Positions 36,601-46,935 of a stretch of 64,000 bases of DNA are shown piece by piece. The position numbers were made by a program, and so were the translations under genes. The number at the start of each line of letters is the position of its first letter. Position 1 is the stretch's first letter. The stretch covers positions 496,001 to 560,000 of the forward strand of contig CAKUPQ010000001.1 of assembly GCA_934675205.1 (NCBI GenBank), given 5' to 3'. The notes beneath the pieces were generated by a model. That model saw only the letters and a program-made list of their open reading frames with translations, was not told the DNA's origin and made no database searches. The stretch comes from an uncultured Flavobacteriaceae bacterium (GTDB taxonomy: Bacteria; Bacteroidota; Bacteroidia; Flavobacteriales; Flavobacteriaceae).

Positions 36601-39600
36601 TATCACCTGTCCATTGGGTTGATACCTCGCAATAATTGGTGTAGAATGTATAAGGTCCCGTCCACGGGCTTACATCTCCACCACCGCAATCACGACGTAC
36701 AAAATAGTGATAATACGTATTTTGTGTAAGTCCTGACAAAGTTGTACTGTTAGTAGTGATTCCCGTTACTGTAGTACCTGTTCCTAAAGCAAATCCTTGC
36801 GCTCCGTATTCTACTTCAAACAAAGTACCGTCACTTGTCCAATACAATTCTGCTTCGGTAAGCGTGTTGATGTTGGCTCCTAATTGTGTCGGAGGCATAC
36901 AGGTCGGAGGCGTGATTACCGTAAAGGTATAATCTTCCGTTTCTCCATAATTGCTCATACCACAAGGAACAATATTACTATTCCACAGATAACCGGCTCT
37001 TATTCTGATACGATAATCTCCCACAGGAGTACCTGTCGGAACTGTAATTGTTACTGTATGCGTTGTTTGTTGTGCCAGACCTTCGTAAACTAATTCACCT
37101 GCATCAAATACCATGTTATTATTCCAGTCAATCCACATATTTACATTCATACTCCACTGTGTTGTTACCGTAAAATCAACTTCTCCGGTTTCGAAATGCT
37201 GTACGGCAAAACTTGTGAAATCAGCGTAACCGGTAGGAGCACTTCCGTTGTTGGAATTAGATATATTTATGATAGCTCCCGAAGTTTCAAAACCACTAAT
37301 ATTATCACCTGTCCATTGAGTAAAAGCCTCACAATAATTGGTGTAGAATGTATAAGGTCCCATCCAAGGGCTAAAATCCCCACCACCACAATCACGACGT
37401 ACAAAATAGTGATAATATGTATTTGCCGTAAGACCTGACAAAGTTGTAGAATTTGTTGTAATTCCTGTTACAGGAGTTCCTGTACCTAAAGTAAATCCTT
37501 GAGTTCCATATTCTACTTCAAACAAAGTACCGGTGCTTGTCCAGAAAAGCTCTGCTTCGGTAAGCGAATTGATGGTTGCTCCTAATTGTGCAGGAGGCAG
37601 ACAAGTAGGAGTAGGGATTACCGTAAAGGTGTAATCTTCCGTTTCTCCATAATTAATCTGACCGCAAGGAGAAGGATTTCCGCTATCATTACTTCCTCTA
37701 ACTCTCATTCTGTAATCTCCGACAGCTTGTCCTACAGGTACAGAGAATGTTCCCGTAAACGGACCTTGCATTGTAAAGTCTCCGGAAGTATATACTTTTT
37801 CGGATTCTTCAAATACCATATTGTTGTTCCAATCAACCCAGATGTTTACTCCCAACCAACTCGGAGTTGTTAATGTAAAATTCACTTCCCCTGTTTCGAA
37901 ATGAGAAACAGACATAGCAGTATAATCCCCGTATCCGTTAGGTGAAAACCCTGTATTATTGTTGGATATATTTGTTATACCTTCCGAAGTTTCAAAACCA
38001 TTTATATAATCCCATTGATATTGAGTGGTAGAAACACAATAATTGGTATAGAAAGTATAAGGACCTGCCCAAGGGCTTAAATCTCCACTTCCGCAATCAC
38101 GACGAACAAAATAGTGATAAAACGTATTTGCTGTAAGTCCCGATATAGTTGTTGAAGTTGTTGTAATGTTATCAACCGAAGTACCTGTACCTAAAGTAAA
38201 GCCTTGTGTTCCATATTCCACTTCAAACAAAGTTCCGTCGCTTGTCCAGTAAAGTTCTGCTTCGGTAAGTGAGTTGATGCTTGCTCCTAATTGTGTCGGA
38301 GGCATACAGGTAGGTGGAGTGATTACCGTAAAGGTATAGTCTTCTGTTTCTCCATAAGTACTTATGCCACAAGGAACAATACTACCATTCCACAGATACC
38401 CTGCTCTTATTCTAATGCGATAATCTCCTAACGGAGTACCTACCGGAACCGTAATTAGAGCTGTATGGGTTTGTTGCTCGTTAAGACCTTCATAAACTAA
38501 TTCACTGGCATCAAATGTCATATTATTATTCCAGTCAATCCAAATGTTTACATTCATACTCCATTGTGTTGTTACAGTAAATTCAGCTTCTCCAGTTTCG
38601 AAATGCTGTACTGCAAAACTCGTGAAATCATCATAACCGGTAGGGGCACTTCCGTTGTTCGTATTTGATATATTTACGATAGCTCCCGAAGTTTCAAAAC
38701 CATTAATATTATCACCTGTCCATTGAGTTGACACTTCACAATAATTGGTGTAGAATGTATAAGGTCCTGCCCAAATACTATACCCGTCAACACCACAATC
38801 AAGACGCACGTAATACTGATAAAATGTGTTTGCTGTAAGACCTGACAAAGTCGTTGAATTTGTTGTAATATTATCAACCAAAGTACCACTTCCTAAAGCA
38901 AAGCCTTGAGCTCCATATTCCACTTCAAACAAAGTTCCACTACTTGTCCAGTAAAGCTCTGCTTCGGTAAGTGTATTGATGTTTGCTCCTAATTGATTAG
39001 GGGTAGGACAGATAGGAGGAGGGAGTATCTCAATCGAGTAATCGTGGGTTTCTCCATACCAAGCACCTGTACAGGCATCCATAGGAGCCTCTCCATAAGT
39101 ATCAATGACCCTTAGTCGGGTGGAAGACGTTAACGGAACCGTTAAGGGTATGATAAATGTTCCGGTTGTAACACCATTAGTACTCCCCGCTGTCGAAACG
39201 AATAATAATTCGTCTGCATCGTCAAAATCACCATCTTCATTAAAGTCAATGTATATTGCTATCCACTGACCTGACCCATAATTGTGCGTTGCCGTAAACT
39301 CATACGTTTCTCCCTGTTGAAAACTTCCGAATAAATCGATAGTTGCTGTAAAGTCACCATACGAATCAGGAGAGCATCCCGAACCAATATGGCTGATTCC
39401 GGTATTAGCCACGACAAAATCGTTAATGTCATCTCCAAAGCCGGCACATCCGTCTGTGTATGTTGGAATACAATAAGTTTGGGAAAAACCTATTTGTCCA
39501 ACAAAAAATAGCATACAAAACGTTAGCCATCCGAGCCATCGTTTTGTTTTTCTCGTTCGATTCGTTTTTGTAAACGAATCATCAAGTGTAAATCTGTTCA

Positions 39601-39601
39601 T
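33653..39601 (-). CDS. Giant T9SS-secreted protein with GEVED and fibronectin-III repeats
   Basis: This 1982-aa protein starts with a long basic signal peptide (about 1-41, ending IGFSQ). Seven GEVED domains, recognised by GETEDYTFTV or variants (GETHDYSIEI, GEALDFTLRV), alternate with fibronectin-III-like domains carrying ELYWTSDGTLFEVEYG and YYHYFVRRDCG. The repeat period is about 234 residues. An Ig-like domain lies at about 1830-1900, and a type A T9SS sorting domain closes the protein (FRYYPNPVTDMMYLS, GLPTGNYLIKVTIEG, MLKVVKK). It is probably displayed on the cell surface as an adhesin or matrix protein. No enzyme domain is visible. Confidence 0.92.
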   Translation of the reverse strand: MNRFTLDDSFTKTNRTRKTKRWLGWLTFCMLFFVGQIGFSQTYCIPTYTDGCAGFGDDINDFVVANTGISHIGSGCSPDSYGDFTATIDLFGSFQQGETYEFTATHNYGSGQWIAIYIDFNEDGDFDDADELLFVSTAGSTNGVTTGTFIIPLTVPLTSSTRLRVIDTYGEAPMDACTGAWYGETHDYSIEILPPPICPTPNQLGANINTLTEAELYWTSSGTLFEVEYGAQGFALGSGTLVDNITTNSTTLSGLTANTFYQYYVRLDCGVDGYSIWAGPYTFYTNYCEVSTQWTGDNINGFETSGAIVNISNTNNGSAPTGYDDFTSFAVQHFETGEAEFTVTTQWSMNVNIWIDWNNNMTFDASELVYEGLNEQQTHTALITVPVGTPLGDYRIRIRAGYLWNGSIVPCGISTYGETEDYTFTVITPPTCMPPTQLGASINSLTEAELYWTSDGTLFEVEYGTQGFTLGTGTSVDNITTTSTTISGLTANTFYHYFVRRDCGSGDLSPWAGPYTFYTNYCVSTTQYQWDYINGFETSEGITNISNNNTGFSPNGYGDYTAMSVSHFETGEVNFTLTTPSWLGVNIWVDWNNNMVFEESEKVYTSGDFTMQGPFTGTFSVPVGQAVGDYRMRVRGSNDSGNPSPCGQINYGETEDYTFTVIPTPTCLPPAQLGATINSLTEAELFWTSTGTLFEVEYGTQGFTLGTGTPVTGITTNSTTLSGLTANTYYHYFVRRDCGGGDFSPWMGPYTFYTNYCEAFTQWTGDNISGFETSGAIINISNSNNGSAPTGYADFTSFAVQHFETGEVDFTVTTQWSMNVNMWIDWNNNMVFDAGELVYEGLAQQTTHTVTITVPTGTPVGDYRIRIRAGYLWNSNIVPCGMSNYGETEDYTFTVITPPTCMPPTQLGANINTLTEAELYWTSDGTLFEVEYGAQGFALGTGTTVTGITTNSTTLSGLTQNTYYHYFVRRDCGGGDVSPWTGPYTFYTNYCEVSTQWTGDNISGFETSGAIINVSNSNNGSAPTGYADFTSFAVQHFETGETEFTVTTQWSMNVNIWIDWNNNMTFDAGELVYEGLTEQTTHTALISVPVGTPLGDYRIRIRAGYLWNSNIVPCGMSNYGETEDYTFTVITPPTCMPPTQLGANINTLTEAELYWTSDGTLFEVEYGAQGFALGTGTTVTGITTNSTTLSGLTANTYYHYFVRRDCGSGDLSPWTGPYKFYTNYCESTSQYQWDYITSFETSGGIPFDISNTSSGASPNGYGDFTSMSVHHFETGQVDFTIETTWSGMNVNMWIDWNNNMVFEEDELVASTYTGSFLIPIGTPVGDYRIRIRAGSSSPCGTINYGETEDYTLTVITPPDCLPPFVPIAANISATAVSLSWQADGDVFDIEYGPTGFTPGTGTMIPGVGNPYILGPLVGGQTYDYYVRQDCNADEDGYSTWNGPVTFTPGVFEGNIPTLLNADPQVEDFACATSFAIDVPDGQFLASLQVQYVMTSANPAYTSHQRSVLYSSTLGMGEAAVALPTGGEDFPGVIYYNRAVTFANGATGTIEFELKAWRTTGGSGCGENLVFVEDGTWVLNATFEDIPACPNPATDLGYANPTADSVDLVWTSAEAGTFQVKWGNVGFNVETEGTEISDIDAFSYTLSGLDSTIPYDFYVRRDCSTDDEDEFGEWAGPVRFNSGHCIPYATQGFYFTLFNTTNAVENVTYSYPDTALGTGYVDNMAMIITEDAGETFNFTSNFVGGASGLRIWVDWNNDFIFGDDEQVFFLAGGTGNKSGTITIPADTPGGDYRMRVRAQTGATANPPACGLVAQGEALDFTLRVSCDEVATPTGLATQQFTVGQTLADLDVTGDNLVWYADEDLTIVLDPSTELVDATIYYVVSTNGGCQSDYLAVTVEQTSGVADFNNFGFRYYPNPVTDMMYLSANTPISNVTVINMLGQEVNVPANSDNTSLDMSGLPTGNYLIKVTIEGVSKMLKVVKK
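35500..38960 (-). repeat. Tandem 702-bp coding repeats in the giant surface protein
   Basis: Units recur with the landmark coding for ITPPTCMPP near 36195, 36895, 37597 and 38300, a spacing of about 702 bp. The blocks at about 36180-36620 and 36885-37320 are almost identical at DNA level, including synonymous positions. Confidence 0.85.
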
Positions 39602-39940
39602 AGTGAAAAAATTTGGTTGTTAAAAATTTGGTTGTTAATTAATTTGTTTTTATTTCTACGAAAAGTAAAAAAAGCTTTTTAACCCGTATGCAAGGCTATT
39701 TTGCTACGGAAATGAAGTGTTCTGAAATTTTTTTTGGGAAAAGAAATGAATAGAGGGTAGGTTGCTGAAAAACAGTAATCTACCTCTTGTTTTTGTTTAG
39801 GAATATTTAACGAAAAAAAGCTCATTTAACTATTCGTTTAAACAAATGTATATAAAAAAAACAAACCAAATACAAAAACTATATTTAGAATAAATATAAA
39901 TAGCGTAATTTTCTAATTTCTTGAGAAAAATAAGGAATTA
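39602..39940. other. Intergenic region with tandem repeat and hairpins
   Basis: There is no gene here. AAATTTGGTTGTTAA is tandemly repeated at 39609-39638. Hairpins occur at 39684-39709 (CCGTA/TACGG) and 39752-39787 (AGAGG...CCTCT, about 15 bp). The latter is about 155 bp past ctaA and may end its transcript. A clear promoter for the giant protein gene was not found. Confidence 0.5.
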
Positions 39941-40957
39941 TTAGTCTGTAGATTTATTTTCCAAAATCATATAAAATTGCACTCCGAAAAGTAGTGATGC
40001 TACGAGCAAGTGTGTCGTTTGCATTCCGAACGGAAAGTCGAAATAATACATTGCAACTCCTGACAGCACTTCCAGACCGAAAAGAAGTAGTATCCAATTC
40101 ATTTTGGAAAAGCCGAGCTGTAATTTTCGGTTTCGGAGAAACATATATGCCGCAATTCCGACAACTAAAAAAGTAAAAGTTCTGTGAAAATAAAAATTTG
40201 TCGGAGGTTCTGCTAAAATCAGGCTCATATCGTCATATCCGAAGACTTTAATCTGATTATCCACAAACTGACGCACCTGTGTTCCCAAAATAATCTGTAT
40301 CAAACTGAAAACGAGCGAAATCCAAAGTAACTTTGAAAATAATCTGTCTTTTTTGAGATGAACACGTTTTGGCTTTACCAAATGCAGTATATACAGAATA
40401 ACAGCTACAATCACAAGTGCCATAACCATATGAACGGTAATCTTAACAGGATTCAAGACCGAATAAACAACTGTTGCACCCAGCCAAGCCTGAAATCCCA
40501 TCATAAAAACCACCAGCCACGACAGCAAAACGACCTTTTTCTTTTCTCTCCAATACGAAAACGAAAAAACAGCCATTGCAAAACAACCCAATCCTGCCAA
40601 AGCTCCGCAAAGTCGGTTAATGTATTCCGTCCACGTGTGATATACATTAAAAACTGCATAATCGTGCTTGGTATAAACGTTCCAATTGTTATCTTCAAAA
40701 ACTTCCGAAGTTGTAAAATCCTGTTTTGCTACGAACAATTTTTCATCGTGAATGATTACCTGTCCTTTTTTGAACTCCCTATTTTCTGTAAAAAGCAATT
40801 CTTTTTCGTCAGTCGGAGGAATGTAATATCCAAAGCATTTTGGCCAATCGGGACAGCCCATTCCCGAACCTGTCATTCGCACCAAAGCCCCTGCTATGAT
40901 TACCATGTAAACTAAAATCAAAGCAACTTTTATGGAAACGGGAAAGATTTTTTTCAT
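39941..40957 (-). CDS. ctaA: Heme A synthase (COX15/CtaA family)
   Basis: This 338-aa polytopic membrane protein oxidises heme O to heme A for cytochrome oxidase. The start MKKIFPVSIKVALILVYMVIIAGALVRMTGSGMGCPDWPKCFG (parts at 1-43) is the family signature. Later segments WTEYINRLCGALAG, KITVHMVMALVIVA, FYFHRTFTFLVVG and MQTTHLLVASLLFG carry conserved His residues. The hydrophilic insert at about 50-105 is typical of Bacteroidota forms. Its presence implies aerobic respiration. Confidence 0.92.
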   Translation of the reverse strand: MKKIFPVSIKVALILVYMVIIAGALVRMTGSGMGCPDWPKCFGYYIPPTDEKELLFTENREFKKGQVIIHDEKLFVAKQDFTTSEVFEDNNWNVYTKHDYAVFNVYHTWTEYINRLCGALAGLGCFAMAVFSFSYWREKKKVVLLSWLVVFMMGFQAWLGATVVYSVLNPVKITVHMVMALVIVAVILYILHLVKPKRVHLKKDRLFSKLLWISLVFSLIQIILGTQVRQFVDNQIKVFGYDDMSLILAEPPTNFYFHRTFTFLVVGIAAYMFLRNRKLQLGFSKMNWILLLFGLEVLSGVAMYYFDFPFGMQTTHLLVASLLFGVQFYMILENKSTD

Positions 40958-40980
40958 TTTAATTGGGATTTTTCATAGCC

Positions 40981-41928
40981 TTATAACTTTCTCTTCAAAT
41001 TCTCCAACATCACATGAGTCATTTTGTCCAAATCGAATTCGTGTTTCCAATTCCAGTCTTCTCTTGCTCTGGAATCATCAATGCTCGAAGGCCAGCTGTC
41101 AGCAATTTTTTGTCTGAAATCAGGGTTGTACGTAATCGTAAAATCGGGAATGTGTTTTTTGATTTCTTCTGCTATTTCTTTAGGAGTAAATGAAGTAGCC
41201 GATAAGTTGTAAGACGACCGGATTTTAATATTCTCTTTTGGAGTTTGCATAATCTGAATGGTTGCACGGATTGCATCGTCCATATACATCATCGGAAGTC
41301 CTGTGTTTTCAGATAAAAAACAGTCGTAGGTTCCGTTTTCTAATGCTTTGTAATAAATATCAACCGCATAATCGGTTGTTCCTCCTCCGGGTGGAGTTGT
41401 CCAGCTGATAAGCCCCGGATAACGGATACTTCTGACATCAACACCATAAATATTGTGGTAATATTCACACCATCTTTCTCCTGCCTGTTTGCTGATTCCG
41501 TAAACGGTTGAAGGTTCCATAACCGTATATTGCGGGGTATTTTCTCTTGGAGTTGTCGGACCGAAAACAGCAATACTCGAAGGCCAGAATATCTTTTGAA
41601 TTTTTCCGTCTTTGGCTAAATTCAGTACGTGAAAAAGGGAATTCATATTCAAATCCCACGCAAAAGCAGGATTTTTTTCGGCTGTGGCAGAAAGAAGTGC
41701 AGCCATCAGATACACATCGGTAATTTTATATTTTTCGACTAATTCCTGAATCTGATTGAAATCCAAAGCGTTTACGACTTCAAAAATTCCGTCATTTACT
41801 ACAGAATTATTTAATTTTCTAACATCGGAAGCAATTACATTTTCTACTCCATAAATTTTTCGGAGATTGGCTGTTAATTCCGTTCCGATTTGTCCACAAG
41901 CTCCGATGATAAGAATTTTCATATCCAT
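40981..41928 (-). CDS. NAD-dependent epimerase-like L-threonine dehydrogenase
   Basis: This 315-aa short-chain dehydrogenase starts with MKILIIGACGQIG (Rossmann GxxGxxG). The catalytic YGISKQAGERW and the segment YPGLISWTTPPGGGTTDYAVDIYY match epimerase-like L-threonine 3-dehydrogenases, which oxidise threonine to 2-amino-3-oxobutyrate. ATG at 41922 (second Met) is an alternative start that places the NAD motif nearer the end. It lies 23 bp upstream of ctaA. Confidence 0.85.
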   Translation of the reverse strand: MDMKILIIGACGQIGTELTANLRKIYGVENVIASDVRKLNNSVVNDGIFEVVNALDFNQIQELVEKYKITDVYLMAALLSATAEKNPAFAWDLNMNSLFHVLNLAKDGKIQKIFWPSSIAVFGPTTPRENTPQYTVMEPSTVYGISKQAGERWCEYYHNIYGVDVRSIRYPGLISWTTPPGGGTTDYAVDIYYKALENGTYDCFLSENTGLPMMYMDDAIRATIQIMQTPKENIKIRSSYNLSATSFTPKEIAEEIKKHIPDFTITYNPDFRQKIADSWPSSIDDSRAREDWNWKHEFDLDKMTHVMLENLKRKL

Positions 41929-42023
41929 AAATAAATGAGTTCAATAAGAATTATACAAAATTAGCACATTTAAAGACAAGAAAAAGGAATTTTTCGATAT
42001 AAATTTTTGAAATCACTAAAGAA

Positions 42024-42054
42024 TTGGTAGTGTAATTTTTTGTACGTAAATTTG
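42024..42054 (+). promoter_or_regulatory. Promoter of mtaB
   Basis: TTG (42024-42026) and TAAATTTG (42047-42054), 20 bp apart, match the Bacteroidota consensus. The start codon is 26 bp downstream. Confidence 0.65.
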
Positions 42055-42079
42055 CACTCTTGTTTTGGCTTGAAAATCA

Positions 42080-43408
42080 ATGATAACCGCACAAAAAAAA
42101 GTTGCTTTTTATACACTTGGCTGTAAACTGAATTTTTCAGAAACCTCAACCATTGCCCGAAACTTCCAACAGGAGGGATTCGAAAGGGTTGATTTTGAAG
42201 AAAAAGCGGATATTTATGTCATTAATACCTGTTCGGTTACCGAAAATGCAGACAAGCAATTCAAACAGATTGTAAAAAAAGCCTTGAAAGTAAACGATAG
42301 GGCTTTTGTAGCAGCTGTGGGTTGTTATGCTCAACTGAAACCCGAAGAATTGGCTTCGGTTGACGGAGTGGATTTGGTTTTGGGAGCAACCGAAAAATTC
42401 AAAATTACCGATTATCTGAACGATTTATCCAAAAACGACTTTGGAGAAGTACATTCGTGCGAAATCGAAGAAGCCGATTTTTATGTCGGAAGTTATTCGA
42501 TTGGAGACAGAACCCGTGCTTTTCTGAAAGTTCAGGACGGTTGTGATTATAAATGTACCTATTGTACGATTCCGTTAGCTCGTGGGATTTCACGAAGTGA
42601 TACATTAGAAAACGTGCTGGAAAATGCAAAAGAAATTTCCCGACAAAACATCAAAGAAATCGTTCTTACAGGAGTGAATATCGGAGATTACGGAAAAGGA
42701 GAATTCGGAAACAAAAAGCACGAACATACGTTTTACGAATTGGTACAAGAATTGGATAAAGTAGAAGGTATCGAAAGATTGCGTATTTCATCTATCGAAC
42801 CGAATTTACTCAAAGACGAAACCATTGATTTTGTGGCTCAAAGTCGAACTTTTGTACCTCATTTTCACATTCCGCTGCAATCGGGAAGTAACGACATTCT
42901 CAAAAAAATGCGAAGACGATATTTGCGGGAATTGTATGTAGAACGGGTGTCGAGGATCCGAAAAGCGATGCCTGATGCTTGTATCGGAGTTGATGTAATT
43001 GTCGGATTTCCGGGAGAAACAGACGAACATTTCTTGGAAACGTACAACTTTTTAGCTGATTTGGATATCTCGTATCTGCACGTTTTTACCTATTCCGAAA
43101 GGGATAATACACTCGCTGTCGAAATGGAAGGGGTTGTTCCGATGAATGTCAGAAGCAAACGAAGTAAAATGTTACGAGGATTATCGGTTAAAAAACGTAG
43201 AGCTTTTTACGAATCTCAATTAGGAAAAACCAAAACCGTACTTTTTGAAAATGAAAACCACGAAGGTTATATTCACGGATTTACCGAAAATTACGTAAAA
43301 ATCAAAGCCCCTTGGAATCCGTATTTAGCCAACACATTACAACCCGTAAAACTCTCCAATATTGACGAAGACGGATTGGTTAGAGTTGAGATTTTGAATT
43401 TGTCTTAA
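42080..43408 (+). CDS. mtaB: tRNA t6A37 methylthiotransferase MtaB
   Basis: This radical-SAM methylthiotransferase of 442 aa adds a methylthio group to t6A37 in tRNAs. The N-terminal UPF0004 domain begins with FYTLGCKLNFSETS and NTCSVTENADKQ. The radical SAM motif is CDYKCTYCTIPLARG (near 157-171), and a TRAM domain ends the protein. The Cys spacing and the KLN signature favour MtaB over MiaB. Its stop overlaps the stop of the convergent acyl-transferase-like gene by 4 bp. Confidence 0.93.
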   Translation: MITAQKKVAFYTLGCKLNFSETSTIARNFQQEGFERVDFEEKADIYVINTCSVTENADKQFKQIVKKALKVNDRAFVAAVGCYAQLKPEELASVDGVDLVLGATEKFKITDYLNDLSKNDFGEVHSCEIEEADFYVGSYSIGDRTRAFLKVQDGCDYKCTYCTIPLARGISRSDTLENVLENAKEISRQNIKEIVLTGVNIGDYGKGEFGNKKHEHTFYELVQELDKVEGIERLRISSIEPNLLKDETIDFVAQSRTFVPHFHIPLQSGSNDILKKMRRRYLRELYVERVSRIRKAMPDACIGVDVIVGFPGETDEHFLETYNFLADLDISYLHVFTYSERDNTLAVEMEGVVPMNVRSKRSKMLRGLSVKKRRAFYESQLGKTKTVLFENENHEGYIHGFTENYVKIKAPWNPYLANTLQPVKLSNIDEDGLVRVEILNLS

Positions 43409-44382
43409 ATAACCATCAAATTACACCCTCGAATATCCGAATTATCGAATCGTCCTAACACTTCAAAACTTCCGTTGTCGTATTTTTTGCCTAAATCCTG
43501 TGTGGCAATAAAACTGCACGAATTGATATTGGCTAAATCGATTACGTTGATTCCTCCTGTTTTGCCGTTTTCGATAAATGTGAGTGCATCTTCGGTATCA
43601 CGAATTAAGATTCGCATCCAATTCGGACAATCGAAAATTCCGTTTCCAAGTGAATAGGCTTGGGACAAAAGTTCTGTCATTCCGTATTCGGAATGAATGG
43701 CATCTACTCCGAATCCCTTTTGCAAAACAGAATGTAGCTCCTCTCGAATCATCTCTTTTCGTTTGCCTTTCATTCCTCCTGTTTCCATAATAATGGTGTT
43801 TTTCAGACGGAATTGCTGTTTTTCGACCAAATCCAAAAGAGCATAAGTAACTCCAATCAAGATTACGTTTTGTCCCGAATTGTCCAATCGGATAAGTTTT
43901 TGGATAAGCTCATCATAATTGTGGAGATAAAAACCACTTTCCGGATTGTTGCTTTTCCGGATTAAATCTTCAACCATATAAATAAGGGACGAACCTTCTC
44001 TTTCGAGGTAGGAGGGAAGTAAAGCCAAAACGGCATAATTCTCAATATTTCCGTAAAATTGCGAAATCCCTTGAAGATAGCTTTGGTCATATATCGAAAC
44101 ATCGGTTACAAAATGTGAGCTTGTCTGATTTCCTGTTGTACCGCTACTTGTAAAAGTAATTTCTATCGGATTTTGATTCGACAAAACTTTTTCTGATTTA
44201 AAAAACTGAATCGGTAAAAACGGAATCTGTTCCAAAGTTTTGATTTGAGCTGGATCAACATTCAAAAAATCACAAAACTTCCGATAAACCTGATTGTTTT
44301 CGTGCTGAAAACGGAAAATTTTCAAAGCAGTTTTGACAAACTCCTTGTTGTTTTGTATCGAAAAAATATCTTGTGAAGTCAT
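43405..44382 (-). CDS. LuxE/PaaK-like acyl transferase
   Basis: This 325-aa protein resembles LuxE acyl-protein synthetases and adenylate-forming enzymes. The phosphate-binding loop is EITFTSSGTTGNQTSSHF (about 77-94), and EYGMTELLSQAY (about 230-241) matches the adenylate-binding motif. In Bacteroidota such genes are usually annotated simply as acyl transferase, and no luminescence genes are present. The substrate is unknown. The gene starts 24 bp downstream of the palindromic terminator after atpC. Confidence 0.8.
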   Translation of the reverse strand: MTSQDIFSIQNNKEFVKTALKIFRFQHENNQVYRKFCDFLNVDPAQIKTLEQIPFLPIQFFKSEKVLSNQNPIEITFTSSGTTGNQTSSHFVTDVSIYDQSYLQGISQFYGNIENYAVLALLPSYLEREGSSLIYMVEDLIRKSNNPESGFYLHNYDELIQKLIRLDNSGQNVILIGVTYALLDLVEKQQFRLKNTIIMETGGMKGKRKEMIREELHSVLQKGFGVDAIHSEYGMTELLSQAYSLGNGIFDCPNWMRILIRDTEDALTFIENGKTGGINVIDLANINSCSFIATQDLGKKYDNGSFEVLGRFDNSDIRGCNLMVI

Positions 44383-44406
44383 TTTGCAAAGTTAATTTAA
44401 AAAAAT

Positions 44407-44430
44407 AGAGCCACACAATTGTGTGGCTCT
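44407..44430 (-). terminator. Palindromic terminator after atpC
   Basis: AGAGCCACACAATTGTGTGGCTCT is a perfect 24-bp palindrome 22 bp beyond atpC. It shares its outer AGAGCCACA arms with the palindrome at 7762-7787. Confidence 0.65.
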
Positions 44431-44452
44431 GCATATAAAATTGTAAAAATTT

Positions 44453-44731
44453 TTAATCAACCAAGATAACAGCTTTGTTATCTTTCATTTCGAGTGTTCC
44501 CGAACCGATTGTAAGCACATATTTATTGCTCTCTTTTACGAATTTATCTTCGTAAGAAGTGCTTTTATCAAAAGAATTTGTTTCGATTTTTACTTTTCCT
44601 TTGGTCAATACCGCAACAATAGCTGCGTGATTGTTTAGCATTTGGAATTCTCCGTTTGCTCCCGGAACAGTAACAGAAACTACTTCTCCCGAAAATAATG
44701 ATGCTTCTGGTGATATAATATCTAATTTCAT
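44453..44731 (-). CDS. atpC: F1Fo ATP synthase subunit epsilon
   Basis: This 92-aa protein carries the N-terminal beta-sandwich of the epsilon subunit (LDIISPEASLFSGEVVSVTVPG, NNHAAIVAVL). It lacks the C-terminal helical hairpin seen in longer homologues, as is usual in Bacteroidota. It rotates with gamma and can inhibit ATP hydrolysis. It follows atpD by 62 bp, in the same operon and separate from the other ATP synthase genes. Confidence 0.93.
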   Translation of the reverse strand: MKLDIISPEASLFSGEVVSVTVPGANGEFQMLNNHAAIVAVLTKGKVKIETNSFDKSTSYEDKFVKESNKYVLTIGSGTLEMKDNKAVILVD

Positions 44732-44793
44732 TTTAGTTTACAGTTTATGGTTTACAGTTTAGTCTGCTTACTGCGACTGCGACTGCCAACTAA

Positions 44794-46371
<1,578 letters not shown>

Positions 46372-46513
46372 TTATCTTTAAAGAATAAAATCAATTTTGG
46401 AAAAATTGGAAAAAATGTCAATTTATCCTAAAAATTTATCTCTAAACAGGTGTTGTTAGCGATGTGTTGTTGTCGTTGTTTTTTGTTGGAGAACGATTTT
46501 TTTTTAATATTTT

Positions 46514-46544
46514 ATTGGAAGTTTTCAGAATTGTATTACATTTG
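46514..46544 (+). promoter_or_regulatory. Promoter of the tRNA-Gly/tRNA-Leu pair
   Basis: ATTG (46514-46517) and TACATTTG (46537-46544), 19 bp apart, match the Bacteroidota consensus. The tRNA-Gly 5' end is about 46 bp downstream of the -7 element. Confidence 0.7.
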
Positions 46545-46590
46545 CAATCCAAAAAACAATCAACTACTTTTAGTTGTTTTCAATAAAATT

Positions 46591-46663
46591 GCGAAAATAG
46601 CTCAGTTGGTAGAGCGCAACCTTGCCAAGGTTGAGGTCGCGGGTTCGAGCCCCGTTTTTCGCT
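46591..46663 (+). tRNA. tRNA-Gly (GCC)
   Basis: The acceptor stem GCGAAAA pairs with TTTTCGC. The anticodon stem CAACC/GGTTG encloses the loop TTGCCAA with anticodon GCC (46624-46626). The T arm GTTCGAGC is standard. CCA is not encoded. Confidence 0.97.
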
Positions 46664-46683
46664 CTGACTACCAAAAATATAAT

Positions 46684-46769
46684 GCTCGAGTGGTGGAATT
46701 GGTAGACACGCTGGACTTAAAATCCAGTGGACAGTAATGTCCGTACGGGTTCAAGTCCCGTCTTGAGTA
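46684..46769 (+). tRNA. tRNA-Leu (TAA)
   Basis: The acceptor stem GCTCGAG pairs with CTTGAGT with G-U pairs. The anticodon stem CTGGA/TCCAG has anticodon TAA (46718-46720), and a long variable arm (TGGACAGTAATGTCCGT) is typical of tRNA-Leu. CCA is not encoded. Confidence 0.97.
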
Positions 46770-46771
46770 CT

Positions 46772-46805
46772 AAACCCGAATTCTTTATTGAGTTCGGGTT
46801 TTTTG
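46772..46805 (+). terminator. Terminator after tRNA-Leu
   Basis: AAACCCGAA and TTCGGGTTT form a 9-bp stem followed by a T-run, 3 bp past the tRNA. Confidence 0.9.
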
Positions 46806-46935
46806 TTTTTCCGCTATTCTAAAAAAAATTATTCTGCCAAAATCCATTTTTTTAGTTCGTGAAAGTTCGTAAAAGTTCAGATTGATTTTTTGAGGCAGTA
46901 AAAATTGTTGTTTTGTATAAACATTATTAGTTTTA

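Noticed and set aside
37586..37873. Open frames antisense to the giant repeat protein
   Set aside because: They repeat with the coding period and are shadows of the minus-strand gene.
46450..46737. 95-codon open frame over the tRNA genes
   Set aside because: It covers the tRNA-Gly gene and half of tRNA-Leu and has no protein-like features.
46857..46880. Iteron array (AGTTCGTGA-like triplicate)
   Set aside because: There are only three short imperfect copies, no replication gene of plasmid type nearby, and this is too little to support.
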